Assembly (NCBI GenBank): GCA_008931825.1
Contig: QXVZ01013431.1
Span: 1 to 48,528 of the forward strand
Direction of reading: 5' to 3'
Source of the DNA: Phallusia fumigata
Lineage: Eukaryota; Chordata; Ascidiacea; Phlebobranchia; Ascidiidae
Length of the DNA: 48,528 nt
Position 1 is the stretch's first letter. Every line of letters starts with the position of its first letter. Of the stretch, positions 32,258 to 42,581 are shown one piece after another. The position numbers and the translations under genes were made by a program. The notes below the pieces were generated by a model, which was not told where the DNA came from, made no database searches, and saw nothing but the letters and a program-made list of their open reading frames with translations.

Positions 32258-32345
32258 TACAGGTTTTTTGCAGGTTTCTTTTTTACAGGTTTTTCTTTTA
32301 CAGGTTTCCACAGGTTTTTAAATTTATTTTTTTCAGGTACAGCTT
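32258..32345 (+). repeat. Run of acceptor-like TTTTACAGG units
   Basis: Six successive pyrimidine-tract-plus-AG words: TTTTTTACAG, TTTTTTGCAG, TTTTTTACAG, TTCTTTTACAG, TTTCCACAG and TTTTTTTCAG, each followed by GT. It looks like slippage duplication of a splice acceptor. Confidence 0.45.
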
Positions 32346-32708
32346 GCACACATTTTTATTGTTTTTTTTATCAATATCCTTACTATATTGATACCATATC
32401 TAACGGAAATCGCGCATTCATTGTTGACTCGGCCCTATAAGCCCACTAAAAGCGCTGTTTGCTTCATAACTTTGCTTTTAATGGAGTTAGACGGCCGGAC
32501 GCGGCAGCCTCGCCTTCTACTTTTCTAGGCTAAGTTTTGTTGCATTCAGTCAGTCAGTGAGCGCAGCAGATTTTTCTATTATTATGTTGTTGTTGTTATT
32601 TTGCGACGGCATAGGGACGCGCGCAGGACGATGGCGGTCCACTGGTATGTTTGTATGGGTATGTGTGTGTTAGTTATATAACGTGAGGTGCAAATTGCAC
32701 TGAAGCAG

Positions 32709-32807
32709 ATGAAGAACGATTCGATGGAAGAACAACCAATCACGTACGATTCGATAGAAGAACAGAAACCAATCGTGTACGAGACGAACAAAGAACAATT
32801 TACCTGA
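32709..32807 (+). CDS. Small open reading frame with an in-frame internal repeat
   Basis: 32 codons from ATG to TGA, acidic (MKNDSMEEQPITYDS..). The peptide is two tandem copies of DS(M/I)EEQ(K)PI(T/V)Y. The DNA copies differ by a 3-base insertion and a few substitutions, so the frame is kept. That favours coding, but no promoter or splice partner is evident and two copies are little evidence. Confidence 0.25.
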   Translation: MKNDSMEEQPITYDSIEEQKPIVYETNKEQFT

Positions 32808-32834
32808 TGAAAACACAAGGGGACAACTTCCACT

Positions 32835-33062
32835 GTTGACCACAACTAACCCTTGGTGGCAACTTTGCGTTTCTGTTGACCACAACTAACCCTTGGTGGC
32901 AACTTTGCATTTTCTTTGACCACAACTAACCCTTGGTGGCAACTTGGCATGTTTGTTGACCACAACTAACCCTTGGTGGCAACTTTGCATTTTTGTTGAC
33001 CACAACTAACCCTTGGTGGCAACTTGCATTTGTTGACCACAACTAACCCTTGGTGGCAACTT
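32835..33062 (+). repeat. Six-unit 40-bp minisatellite; each unit can form a hairpin
   Basis: Units start at 32835, 32875, 32915, 32955, 32995 and 33032 (period 40, last spacing 37). The first 29 bases of the unit are nearly invariant while the last ~10 vary in length and T-run. Within the constant part GTTGaCCAC and GTGGCAAC form arms of eight pairs with one bulged A around AACTAACCCTTG. The strong conservation of the stem against the variable spacer is notable. Confidence 0.9.
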
Positions 33063-33602
33063 GGTTTGATAAAACTACATTCTAATTACCCGTTTTACTC
33101 CCACAGGAAGCTTAAACACAAAATTCAAGCAGTTTAATGCACTGCTTTAAATAAGTAGTTTAATAAACTACTTGAACTTGAACCATATTTAATGCGGTAG
33201 TTTAAGATACTGCCGGAAATTAGAACCTACTTATTTTTAAATCTGTTTTATAAAATCTTTTTAGTTTAATTAAACGCTTTGCGGTGTATGCATATTAGCT
33301 CTTCCTTCCTTTGCTGTTATATGTAAACTGTAACTAATAGCTTAACTTAAATTACTGGCATGATGTGAGTGTGTGTGTATTTTATTCTTTCTCTTAATGT
33401 GGCCCCGCGAAATCAGATCGAATTTAGTCGTGGTTAAGGCAGGTTCAGTTATTGGGCAGCCATCGTCAAAGTTAGCATTCAGTACAGTGTTGCAGTGACA
33501 GAAATTGACCCTGGAATCTGTATGCTGGTTCTGCAACCAGTTTCGAAGTTGAGCATTGTTTCATGTTACATGACAAACTAACGCTGTTCTTTTGTTTTGC
33601 AG
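33063..33602. other. No gene seen
   Basis: AT-rich. Contains a self-similar stretch around 33115-33210 (AGTTTAATGCACTGC, GTAGTTTAATAAACTAC, GTAGTTTAAGATACTGC) that can pair with itself. Otherwise nothing recognisable. Confidence 0.4.
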
Positions 33603-33782
33603 ATTTTTGGTCAAAGATTGAAAATTCGGAATCGGCTGGTTTTGTTTCATGACCTCAAAATTAACCTATTTTTCTTGTGTAGGACTTGTCAGAAAATCAT
33701 AATGGAAAATTATAATGGAATGTACAATTCACAAAAACAAACAATCAAAAACAATATGCAATCATTGGGAATATGTTTTCAC
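33603..33782 (+). CDS. Isolated 60-codon exon of an unknown gene
   Basis: Bounded by a strong acceptor (TTCTTTTGTTTTGCAG) and a consensus donor (GTAAGT), 180 bases, phase 0 to 0, open throughout. An inner acceptor (TTTTTCTTGTGTAG ending 33683) would give a shorter exon. The product is Lys/Asn/Gln-rich (CQKIIMENYNGMYNSQKQ) with no family resemblance. It may belong with the exon at 35202-35383; the phases between them are not settled. Confidence 0.3.
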
Positions 33783-33829
33783 GTAAGTTCACAGGTATGA
33801 TAGGCGTCCATTTGCAGAGATTTTTTTTG

Positions 33830-35190
33830 GCAAATGGACCAGTGTCTCTTCCTCGTCTCGGTGTGGTTCTGCGCCAGACGAGGCTCTCTCCACTGCTTTA
33901 TGAGAGACCCACTGCGTGAGTTGGCACCTCGACGTGGTGCAGTGGCCTGATTTAGAACTAAGACCAACTCGCAGAACCCAGAAAGATGTCGTAATTCACT
34001 GAAAACCAAACCATGTTCTCGTTGAACAAAGTATTAAATGAACGAATTGTGTTTACAGCTATACACGGTGACAATTGGTATTTGATCGCTACAGGTGTTT
34101 GTGTATTGAACCCACTTCCTGAAGCGGACACATAACCGTTCTTACACTTGTTTATTTTTCGTCGAATCCAGACGACGTGGATGTCACGTTGAAAAACTTA
34201 CGTTGTGCAAATCGTGACTTGTTCGCAAATTCCCCCTTTCTTACATTAACAAACTACGTCTTTTAAACGTTTGGTTCTGGTTGTTCGTCCATCAGGTCGA
34301 TGCTAATGTTGCCAGCACCCGGCATTCAACTCAATCCTGTAATAATGTCGCAGCAAGGACGCAAGTATGGCCAATACGAAACAAGCAATACAAAACTTCT
34401 TGTTTCCGATTCTAGTTTCGACCGCTTTGGAGGTGGGATAAGAGGAAAATCAGTAAAATATTTTGGCAAAAACCAGCACAAAACTGATTTTTAAACCCCC
34501 AAAATCGAAAAAAAGCAAGTCTTTTGAAATTCGGGTCGATGGTGTCCTTTGCGCAAAATTATTTCGCTGTTGTACAAATATAAAGCTCTTTTTCTTTAAA
34601 TTCTTTCGATGTAGAAAATTTAAAGACCAATTTCCACACAACGCAATAAATGGGATTTGTTTTAACATCGCAAAAAATTGACGTCATTTCCGCCCTCCAG
34701 CGACAATAACGATAAAGCAGAGGGTGTCGCGATATTGATGTCTGCTCCATTGTTGTTGTTAAACCAAGCGTTGTACAGAACGTCTTAGTAATTTTGGCGA
34801 GTTTTTGGCAGTGTAAAAAACAGTGATGTATCTTGACAAAAAANNNNNNNNNNNNGCTTATTATGTAATGTAGGCGAAATTTCGTCGGGGTTGGACATCA
34901 TTAAAACAAGTGGTCTGAAATGCAGGCCACCTTGAATTCAATAAAACAAACGTTCAGAAATATAAAGTTTCTCTAAAACTTCACACTTTTACAGCGAAAC
35001 ATGGTTTCTTAAGATGACAAAAAAACGTGCTGCCAAGAATAAAACGTATCTGTTTTTTTTGCGAAGATTTATTTAAAAACAGGCTAAAAAACACACGTCA
35101 CGGTGAGATCTGAACCAGAGACCTCAGGCATCACACCTCTACACCACAAAAGCCTGATAAGCCATCAATTATTTAGATTAAGAAGTTTTT
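33830..35190. other. Intron-like or intergenic stretch with a repeat fragment and a 12-N gap
   Basis: 33890-33970 has an A-box-like GTGGTGCAGTGG. 34294-34400 follows an acceptor-like CATCAG and is open for 40 codons. 34401-34500 (TTTCCGATTCTAGTTT.., GGTGGGATAAGAGG, ACCCCCAAAATCGAAAAA) is a relative of the repeat at 43290-43420. 34844-34855 is a run of 12 Ns. 35106-35146 (-) has B-box-like GGTTCAGATCT and A-box-like TGGTGTAGAGGT, a tRNA-like relic. Confidence 0.4.
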
Positions 35191-35201
35191 ATTGTTTTCA
35201 G

Positions 35202-35383
35202 CACTTGGAAATTACCACTGTATTTGCAGTTTAACAATCAAACTTACCGGTAGGGAAAGAAAAGCGTTGAAATATTCCAGAAATGCGTCGTCGCAGGAAA
35301 GCGTCTCCTCCAGCGATTCCGACGTCACCACGTCAATGCCTGTGACGTCACATAAGTTTTTGAAACGCAAAGCAACATTTTAG
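35202..35383 (+). CDS. C-terminal exon of an unknown gene
   Basis: Acceptor TTTTTATTGTTTTCAG. The exon is open from its second codon to a TAG at 35381. It reads LGNYHCICSLTIKLTGRERK, then a Ser-rich tail (SSQESVSSSDSDVTT) and a basic end (HKFLKRKATF). Such an acidic Ser/Asp cluster suggests a casein-kinase-type tail. GNYHC faintly recalls the F strand of an immunoglobulin domain. An alternative inner acceptor lies at 35229. A single exon, so the family is unassigned. Confidence 0.4.
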
Positions 35384-35825
35384 CTAGCAATGTAATGGCG
35401 TACTGGTTCATAGTAACTTGTAAGTTTCATTTAATTTGTAAGATAAATGGCATACGCAGAGAGACAAGTACGCTTGATACGAGCATTAAATAACACCCAT
35501 TTTGGCACATAAATTAGCAATTCTAGTACTAAATACACATTTCGGAACACGTTACTCCACAATAGCATAATACAGATACAAACCCCAACAACGGGAATAA
35601 CTAAAAACATACAACAAAATTTGCTTACTTTTCATGGTCACCGCCTCTGTCACCACGCAGGCATGCTCGAAATCAACGCCATCCGTAACATGTCACAACT
35701 ACCGACTACCAATGAAAACAATAAGCGATTTCCCAAAGGCGATTGTGCCAAAACGTCAGCAGCAACTATCGAGCGCCACCTAGCAGGCAATATAATTACA
35801 AATTTTAATCACCAAGAGTCTAGAC

Positions 35826-36370
35826 CAGTGGTCGGCAAACTTTTTTTACGAAGGCCCAACTTCTCCATTTAATCTTAACTGGAGGCCCACACAGCGTAAA
35901 TTTCGTACAAACTAATACGAGATAACTGAGACAAGTTTGTTTCATAAAATTGCGTTGAAAATGTCTCTCAACATTATTCAATCTTTTTTGTGTATAAAAC
36001 CACATTTTTATTTGTTTAAAATCGCCAATTAAATTCATGTCGAGTACACATTACTTTGCTATTCATGTGTTTCAGACCTTGCATGTTCCATCACAATTCA
36101 TTTGTTACATAACAATTATTTTTGTTTTGTCAAATAACTATTGTTTGTTTTATCACAATGCTTCCCTATACATAACAATTATTTGTCATGTCAAATAATA
36201 ACCGTTTACATGTAGTGCAATGGAGTACGACTCCGCTTTTTGGCCTCGCCATCGCATCAGGATCCAGCTCCCATACACCATGGGGCCCACATAAGTAAGG
36301 TTTCCGCGGCCCACTAAAAAGTACTAGGCGGCCCACAATTGGGCCGCGGCCCACAGTTTGCCGACCACTG
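35826..36370 (+). mobile_element. Non-autonomous hAT-like element, copy A
   Basis: Perfect 16-base terminal inverted repeats (CAGTGGTCGGCAAACT at both ends, the right one reversed). Subterminal AGGCCCAAC / GGCCCACA words and a GC-rich right end (GGGCCGCGGCCCACAG) occur, with no coding capacity. The flanks (GTCTAGAC left, CTTTGTGG right) do not form an 8-bp target duplication. The right flank is shared with 38166, so recombination between copies is likely. Confidence 0.75.
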
Positions 36371-36610
36371 CTTTGTGGCAACCAAAATTTGTTTGTTACA
36401 TCACATTTAAAAGACAGTAAATAATAATTGCTTTGATGTCATTTACAGTAGTTTACTAATACACATTTGCATGTAATGTTTGGTTTATTAAAGGTCTAAC
36501 ATTGATAATAAATTTATACCCAACTTGCACCAACAATTTTGTCCCAATCCGCAGAACTGCATTGGAAAATGTTATCAAGAGTATGTAGTCCAACTGGCTT
36601 CATGACTAAA
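36371..36610 (+). repeat. ~240-bp segmental duplication, copy 1
   Basis: Starts CTTTGTGGCAACCAAAATTT and ends ..GGCTTCATGACTAAA. It matches 38169-38408 with only a few differences and small indels. Confidence 0.85.
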
Positions 36611-36611
36611 T

Positions 36612-36856
36612 GTGTCTCTTAACAATAATCTCTTACAATAATCAATCTTTTCTTTGGATAAAATTGTTGCATAACAATTATTTTTGTTATGTCAAATAAC
36701 TATTGTTTGTTTTATCACAAAACATTCCAACATATATTCTTTTGTCGTGTCAAATCATCATTGTTTACATGTGGTGCAATGGAGTATAACTCGGCGTTTT
36801 GGCCGTCATCGCGTCAGGATCCAGCTCCTATACACCACACAGTTTGCCGACCACTG
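36612..36856 (+). mobile_element. hAT-like element, copy B (right part only)
   Basis: Follows the interior of copy A from TGTCTCTTAACAATAATC and ends with the same right terminus (AGTTTGCCGACCACTG). The left end is gone, and the break falls in the same place where copy C still has its flank. Confidence 0.65.
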
Positions 36857-37139
36857 CATTACTTCGACAACAAGGCTTATAAATGGTGGTTAGTGTGTGT
36901 AATGTGCTTTAAATTGAGCTTGCCGTAAAAAATGTGATTGGCATAAACATTACAAAATATTGAATGTAATGCAGGTGTTGCATATTTATTGCCATGATGG
37001 GAAAGGGAGGTAATGCTGCATGTGCACTCAGAAAATGGGGAAAGCCCCCTGTAGACTTTGTAGCAGATTCATATGAATTATAGTTATATATGTGAAAAAT
37101 ATATTTTTGGAAGATTTTTAATTTATGTGCAAAGACATT

Positions 37140-37225
37140 TTGGAGAAGGGGACACATTGTTTTCACTCTGTTTGTTTTTGTTTTTTTCTTACTTTTTCTT
37201 TTTTGTCCCCTGCAGCTTGTCCANA
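37140..37225 (+). repeat. Head of the 'GATGAAACTTTCACAG' repeat family
   Basis: GGGGACACATTGTTTTCACTC, then a long pyrimidine tract and CCCCTGCAGCTTGTCCA, as at 40150, 43760 and 48105. The match stops at the N at 37224. Confidence 0.55.
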
Positions 37226-37295
37226 AAACTTTACTTGACTTCTCAGCAATGATACTAACACTATTTAATGGAAGCCCATTTTTTATTTCCCACAG

Positions 37296-37402
37296 ATGTT
37301 GGGTATGTTGGGTTAAGCACTGACCAAAATAGTGCTAAGCTGTGGGTCGAAAATCTTTCAGTGCCTGATGAGGTTTGCCCCATACCGGATATTAAAAGAT
37401 AA
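37296..37402 (+). CDS. Isolated coding-like exon (35 codons)
   Basis: Acceptor TTTTTTATTTCCCACAG. The frame (phase 1 in) reads DVGYVGLSTDQNSAKLWVEN.. to CPIPDIKR-stop. The amino acid mix is like real protein, unlike surrounding frames. No partner exons are certain and the family is unknown. Confidence 0.3.
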
Positions 37403-37605
37403 ATTGCTGTTGCCAAACAAACACAATTGACTAAATAAGTTAGCCTTTTTTGATGCTTGCAACAAGGCCTATACTATTCTATTTTGTTTTATGCTGTGAC
37501 AGTTGGTTCCAATGGAGTGCATGTGCAATGTTTATGTGTAAATGTTGATGGCTCATAGACATTCAGAGGGCCAGGTTTAGTTAAAGGGATTTATTTGTTT
37601 GTGTG

Positions 37606-37890
37606 CAAATAGTCATATGTGGCCATCCACTGATGCCACGTATGAATTTATTAAGGAGACTGTGGTCTATGCCTGGTCGTGGCATCCAGCAGATGATGGG
37701 AAACATAGCGTTTCAGCCTGTTACTCGTAACAAACTGGAGTGCTGTAATCTGGCTACACTCCTGTCAACCACTGCACTGATGAGACCTTACAGGATGAAA
37801 CCGTTTGCACCTGCAGCCCACATTTCATTGTATTGGCACTTTGCCTTTTCATTGAGGAGAATTCACCTTATCTAAATTTTTCACCCGTAG
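37606..37890 (+). pseudogene. Coding-like relic, possibly from a cysteine-containing extracellular domain
   Basis: One frame is open for 90 codons (37603-37875). A second frame, interrupted, reads like extracellular protein: DATYEFIKETVVYAWSWHP.., then HCTDETLQDETVCTCSPHF and IVLALCLF. The CTC-PHF-VL pattern faintly recalls the GPS motif next to a membrane span, but key tryptophan spacing is not met. Host-gene relic or chance; the call is weak. Confidence 0.2.
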
Positions 37891-38168
37891 TTTGATGTTT
37901 TCCAACCTTTTTTGATCACATACTACTTAGGGTCTGGTTATCTCACTATGTACCATCTTGTTCTGATTCTATTGGTTTTTAACCTGATCACCTGTGTGGT
38001 TACCAGTTTTTATGTTGTTTTACCCTGATGTAGTGATAAGAGTGTTAGTGACAAGTTTTACACTCGACACAGTTTTCGGTTGGTACTAGACCAATTTTGT
38101 AAGTATAAAGCAAACTTTTACTAGAGGCTGCTGAGCAGTCATTTAGCTTGTGAAATTCTAGGTGTGAT

Positions 38169-38408
38169 TGCTTTGTGTCAACCAAAATTTGTTTGTTATA
38201 TCACATTGTAAAAAGACAGTAAATAATAATTGCTTTGATGTCATTTACAGTAGTTTATTAATACACATTTGCATGTAATGTTTGGTTTATTAAAGGTCTA
38301 ACATTGATAATAAATTTATACCCAACTTGCACCAACAATTGTCCCAATCCGCAGAACTGCATTGGAAAATGTTATCAAGAGTATGTAGTCCAATCGGCTT
38401 CATGACTA
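38169..38408 (+). repeat. ~240-bp segmental duplication, copy 2
   Basis: Second copy of 36371-36610. Here it is followed by 67 bases of extra flank and then the left end of hAT copy C. Confidence 0.85.
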
Positions 38409-38475
38409 AAGGTTACTGCAGGTCACCATGCAAGTCTTGTGCAGCACAGTTAAGGATCTATACAATCCACTACTG

Positions 38476-38818
38476 TAGTGGTCGGCAAACTTTTTTTACA
38501 AAGGCCCAAATTCTCCATTTAATCTTAACTGGAGGCCCACACAGTATAAAACGTTCCGTACAAACTAATAACTGAGACAAGTATGTTTCATAAAATGCAT
38601 TGAAAATGTCTCTTAACAATAATCAATCTTTTCTTTGGATAAAACTAGTTATTAGTTGCTAAAATTCACCAATTAAATTCATGTTGAATACACTTCACTT
38701 TGCTATTCATGTTTTCCAGACCCTGTCTGTTCCATCACAATTGATTTGTTACTTAACAATTATTTTTGTTATGTCAAATGTATAGAGTATGACTCCGTGT
38801 TTTGGTCCCGTCATTCAC
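38476..38818 (+). mobile_element. hAT-like element, copy C (left part only)
   Basis: Begins TAGTGGTCGGCAAACT (one base off the consensus CAG end), tracks copy A through AGGCCCA..CTTAACTGGAGGCCCAC and the TGTTCCATCACAATT region, and fades at about 38818 without the right terminus. Confidence 0.65.
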
Positions 38819-39479
38819 CATTTTCATCCTTAAACTTTATCACCAACTATTTAATCTGTGCATTAAGTTTTTGCAAATAGTTTATCCGAACTTTGGCTTT
38901 GACTATGATGGCTTAACTTTGATCTGTAGGTACGTGACAATCCCTACACTAAAATGTGTTTCTACTTTCTTATGGCACAATTGCACTGAAAAAACCTTGG
39001 CACCTTTGCCATTGTGATAACTAAGTTTAGTGTCAAGTTACTCTGTTCAGTTATGTTCTTGATTGTGAAAAGTATGCTATATTATTTCTACCCTTTGGCA
39101 AAATGTATGTAACCAGAGTTTGTTGTGCCCCCCTTTTTATTGGGGGGGAGGCGGGGCATTTTCTATTATTAAGAGTATTTTTAACTGATGTAATCAGTAA
39201 ATTTACCAGGCTGTGATCAATTTTCTGGCTCATAGCGAGAAGCAACCCATATGTTGGTCTGTGTTAAATTTAGGGTAAACCTCCCTCTTGTTGTGTACAC
39301 AGAAACTTCACAGGACAAAACTACTTGTTTTTACATGGGCTATTTTTTGAAGCCCGGAGTTATTCATCTGTATTACTTGTTACTATATCACTAACAAATT
39401 CCTTAATGTCAATGACTGGTAACAAACTTCTGTAAAAATGTTGTAAAAACTAAATCATACATGAAGTTGTTTCACCGCT

Positions 39480-41520
39480 TTAGGCTAGAAATGGTCACTC
39501 TTGTTGTCACTTGTTTGTATTTCCATACAGCTTGTCAATGCACTTTCGGCATGAAATGTTCGTCCGATTCGGATAAAACTTTCACATTTGGTAGATATGA
39601 GCATGGCAGTGTGTCATCCATTTCGATTGACTCCATAGCCTTAGTAGTTACCCTGTTAGCCCCAAAAGGGTGGAATATTTTCCTGCAGCTTGATAATGCA
39701 CTTTTTGGCATGAAATGTTTAAAGGATTTGATGAAAATTACACAGCTGGTAGATATGTTCATGGTGATGTGTCATCAGTTTCGTTAATTCCACAGCCCCA
39801 ATGGTTACCCTGCTAGCCCCACAAATAAGGTCAATTTTATTTATGATGTCTAAAATTAAAAAAGTTTCAGTTTGTAAAAGATGCTATTGTGATGTATTGG
39901 TTTCTTTGTTTGATCCAATAGCCCAATTACCCTGGTATCCCTCTAAAAAAGTCCTTAAATAGTGTTCAAATGTGCTGAAGTTTACACAATTTCCTAATCA
40001 TGCTATTGTGGTTATTAAATTATTTGTTTGACCCCAAATCCCCTGCTGTTAACCCGCTGGCCCCTAAAATGAGTCAAATTATTAAACAATTTCCGAATTG
40101 GATGAAATTTGTATAGTGTGCAACATGCCATTATTATGGGCCCCTTTCCCTAAAGGGGGCACCTATTGTTTTCACTCTTTTTTTCTCCGCATGCAGCTTT
40201 TCCATGCACTTTTGACATGAATTGTTTGATGAATTTGGATGAAACTTTCACAGCTGGCAGATATAGTAATGTCAGTGTGTTATCTGTTTCGTTTGACCCC
40301 ATAGCCCCAAGGGTTACCCCACTGGACCCCGAAATGGTGAAATATTACTTGTACATTGTCTGAGCACTTTTAGGGTGAATCGTTTTGTAGATTTTGATGA
40401 AACTTTCACAGCTGGAAGATATGGTCATGGTGATGTGTCATTTGTTTCGTTCCAAACCCACAGACCCAGTGGTTACCCCACTAGCCCCCTAAAATGGGTC
40501 AGACTAATAAAATGATGTCCAAATTTGTTGAAATTCACACAGTTTGTAGAACACTCCATTGTGGTGCATCAATTTCTTTGTTTGACCCCATAACCCCAGC
40601 AGTTACCCCGCTAGCCCCCTAAAATGGGTTATATTATTACACAATGTTCGAATCGGATAAAATTTACACAGTTTGTAGAACATGCCACTATGGTGCATCA
40701 AATTAATATATTGATGCCATAGCCCCAGTGGTTACCCGCTAGCCCCCTAAAAAGGGTCAGATTATTAAACAATGTTTGAATTAGTTGAAATTTACAGTTT
40801 GTTATAACATGCCATTGTGGTGAATCGATTTCTTTGTTTGACTCAATAACCCAGTGGTTCCCAACCTGGGGCAGTGACCCCAAAAACGGTCGCAAAGAGG
40901 TTTTTTGAAGGTCGCGTCAGATATGTGATATTTCCATTACTTTTTATCACACAAAGGTTACAACTGGTTTGTCCTGCATCACCTGTCTTGTCATTGCCAT
41001 TGAAACGTCAAAGTAATTATTGTCATCAACATTGAAATCCCCAGGCCAAGGCCATGAAGTTGCAAACCCAGCGGTCTCATGGAGCAAAAGTGAATGCAAA
41101 TAAATGATATACTATGAAAAACATTTTGATTGATCTTGTTGTTTACAATAAATGGTTGGTCGGGTCGCAAGATATTTTAAATCATTATAGGGGGGTCACC
41201 GGTCAGAAAAGGTTGGGAACCACTGCAATAACCCCATCAGTTACCCTGCTAGCCCCCTAAAATGGGTCAAATTATTAACCAATAACAGAATTTGTTGAAT
41301 ATTTGAATAAAATTGAATGAAATTTATACAGTTTGTAGAACATGCCATTGTGGTGCATCAAATAATAATTTAAAGCCATAGCCCAAGCACTTACCCTGTT
41401 GGCCTCCTAAATAGGTCATAGTTTTAAACAATGTCAAACAGAAAATTTGGACAGTTTGGAGAATGCCATTATGGTACATTACTGTGTTTACCCTTAAAGA
41501 CCCCAAAAGTGACCTGCCAA
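39480..41520 (+). repeat. Long degenerate tandem array, period roughly 130-150 bp
   Basis: Units repeat the order: TTGACCCCATAGCCCCAGTGGTTACCC(C/T)GCTAGCCCC, then TAAAATGGGTCAAATTATTAAACAATGTTCGAATTGGATGAAATTTACACAGTTTGTAGAACATGCCATTGTGGTGCATCAATTTC (in short pieces, with variation). Three units carry a variant with GATGAAACTTTCACAGCTGG-AGATATGG instead (near 39570, 39720, 40240). About 12-14 units can be counted by the 'GTTACCC' word. One hAT element has inserted at 40852. Confidence 0.8.
40852..41225. mobile_element. Non-autonomous hAT MITE with 8-bp target duplication
   Basis: 374 bases with perfect 16-base terminal inverted repeats (CAGTGGTTCCCAACCT), flanked on both sides by CAATAACC (40844-40851 and 41226-41233). 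This is the exact 8-bp duplication expected for hAT. It sits in a unit of the tandem array and is younger than the array. No coding capacity. Confidence 0.93.
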
Positions 41521-42581
41521 GCTTATAAGGTTTGTAGATTTTATTAAACTTATTTAATATCTGCTACTATTTTGACATGTAAACAGATTTGATGATAGCT
41601 ACTCAGGACAAAAGACAAAACACAGGCAGGGTTACCATTACAGCCAAGTAGTATTTTCACAAGCAAATAGAACAGGACGTGGTTCCTCGTCTCGGTTTTG
41701 GAGTGCAGAAAAAAATCAGGCAACATTTTTATTACCTGTACTTATGGAGGTTGTGCTGTTTTTTACTCCACAACCCCTTTAACGGATATTTAAGATTTAG
41801 TTTGTAAATAGTATGTTTGCATCAGTGTATTAATTAACCAAAGAAACTAAGCTCTTACAATCGATAAATAATTTAGACTGAATACTCACTACTATCAAAT
41901 AATAAGTTTGCTTTGAAATAGTCGTTTAATCCACCAATAAAAAATTTATGTGAAGCAATTATAATCCCACATGCGAATGTATGTAGATGACAAAAATCGC
42001 ATATTTATTTACGGAGTCTATCCAGATTGAACGAATATGCATATTTTCACACCAAACATTATTACTACGCTTGCGATGCCAAATTTTTTCAAATGGGCTT
42101 TGTATCTAAATTACATTTGCTAGGTTATTATTGCTGGCTGAAAGCTTCAATAGCCTTTAATTTGTNTAAGATATTTTTCGTACAAATATCTTTATATATG
42201 CCCCCAACATTATGTGTTTTATATTTTGCAAAAAAGAAAATTTGGAAAAGGATTTAATTTAGTGGCTGTAACTAATATTAGGTGTGGCGTTAAAAGTTTG
42301 CGAGAATTTCGTTGTTTTTGTCTTAAACACTGTGATGTCATTTATTTTATTTAAGTCGAGTGTTTTGATCTTTGATAATTGGAAGGGGCGTTTGTGCACT
42401 CGGTTGCAACGCAAGAGTCGACTCGCTTGGGAAGCGTAAAGTTGGCCTGCGAAGCAGAGTCGTAAAGTAATGAAATAAAAAAATGCGTCAGTTTCAAATG
42501 CATGACAAAAACGCTATCGGCGACCTTAAGATTATTGTTTCAAACACGTTCTGTCTTAACAATGCAAAATACCTTTTCCAG
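41521..42581. other. No gene seen
   Basis: AT-rich. A short shared word (GTTCCTCGTCTCGGTTTTGG near 41681) also occurs near 33847. Single N at 42166 inside a meaningless open frame. Nothing else recognisable. Confidence 0.4.

Noticed and set aside
32835-33062. CRISPR-like array
   Set aside because: Repeats are directly tandem with ~10-base low-complexity linkers, in a eukaryotic context; a minisatellite.
35106-35146. tRNA gene on the minus strand
   Set aside because: A and B box words are present but no acceptor or anticodon stems form; treated as a SINE-type relic.
40698-40895. 65-codon minus-strand frame
   Set aside because: Spans the edge of the hAT element and the tandem array; composite of two repeats.
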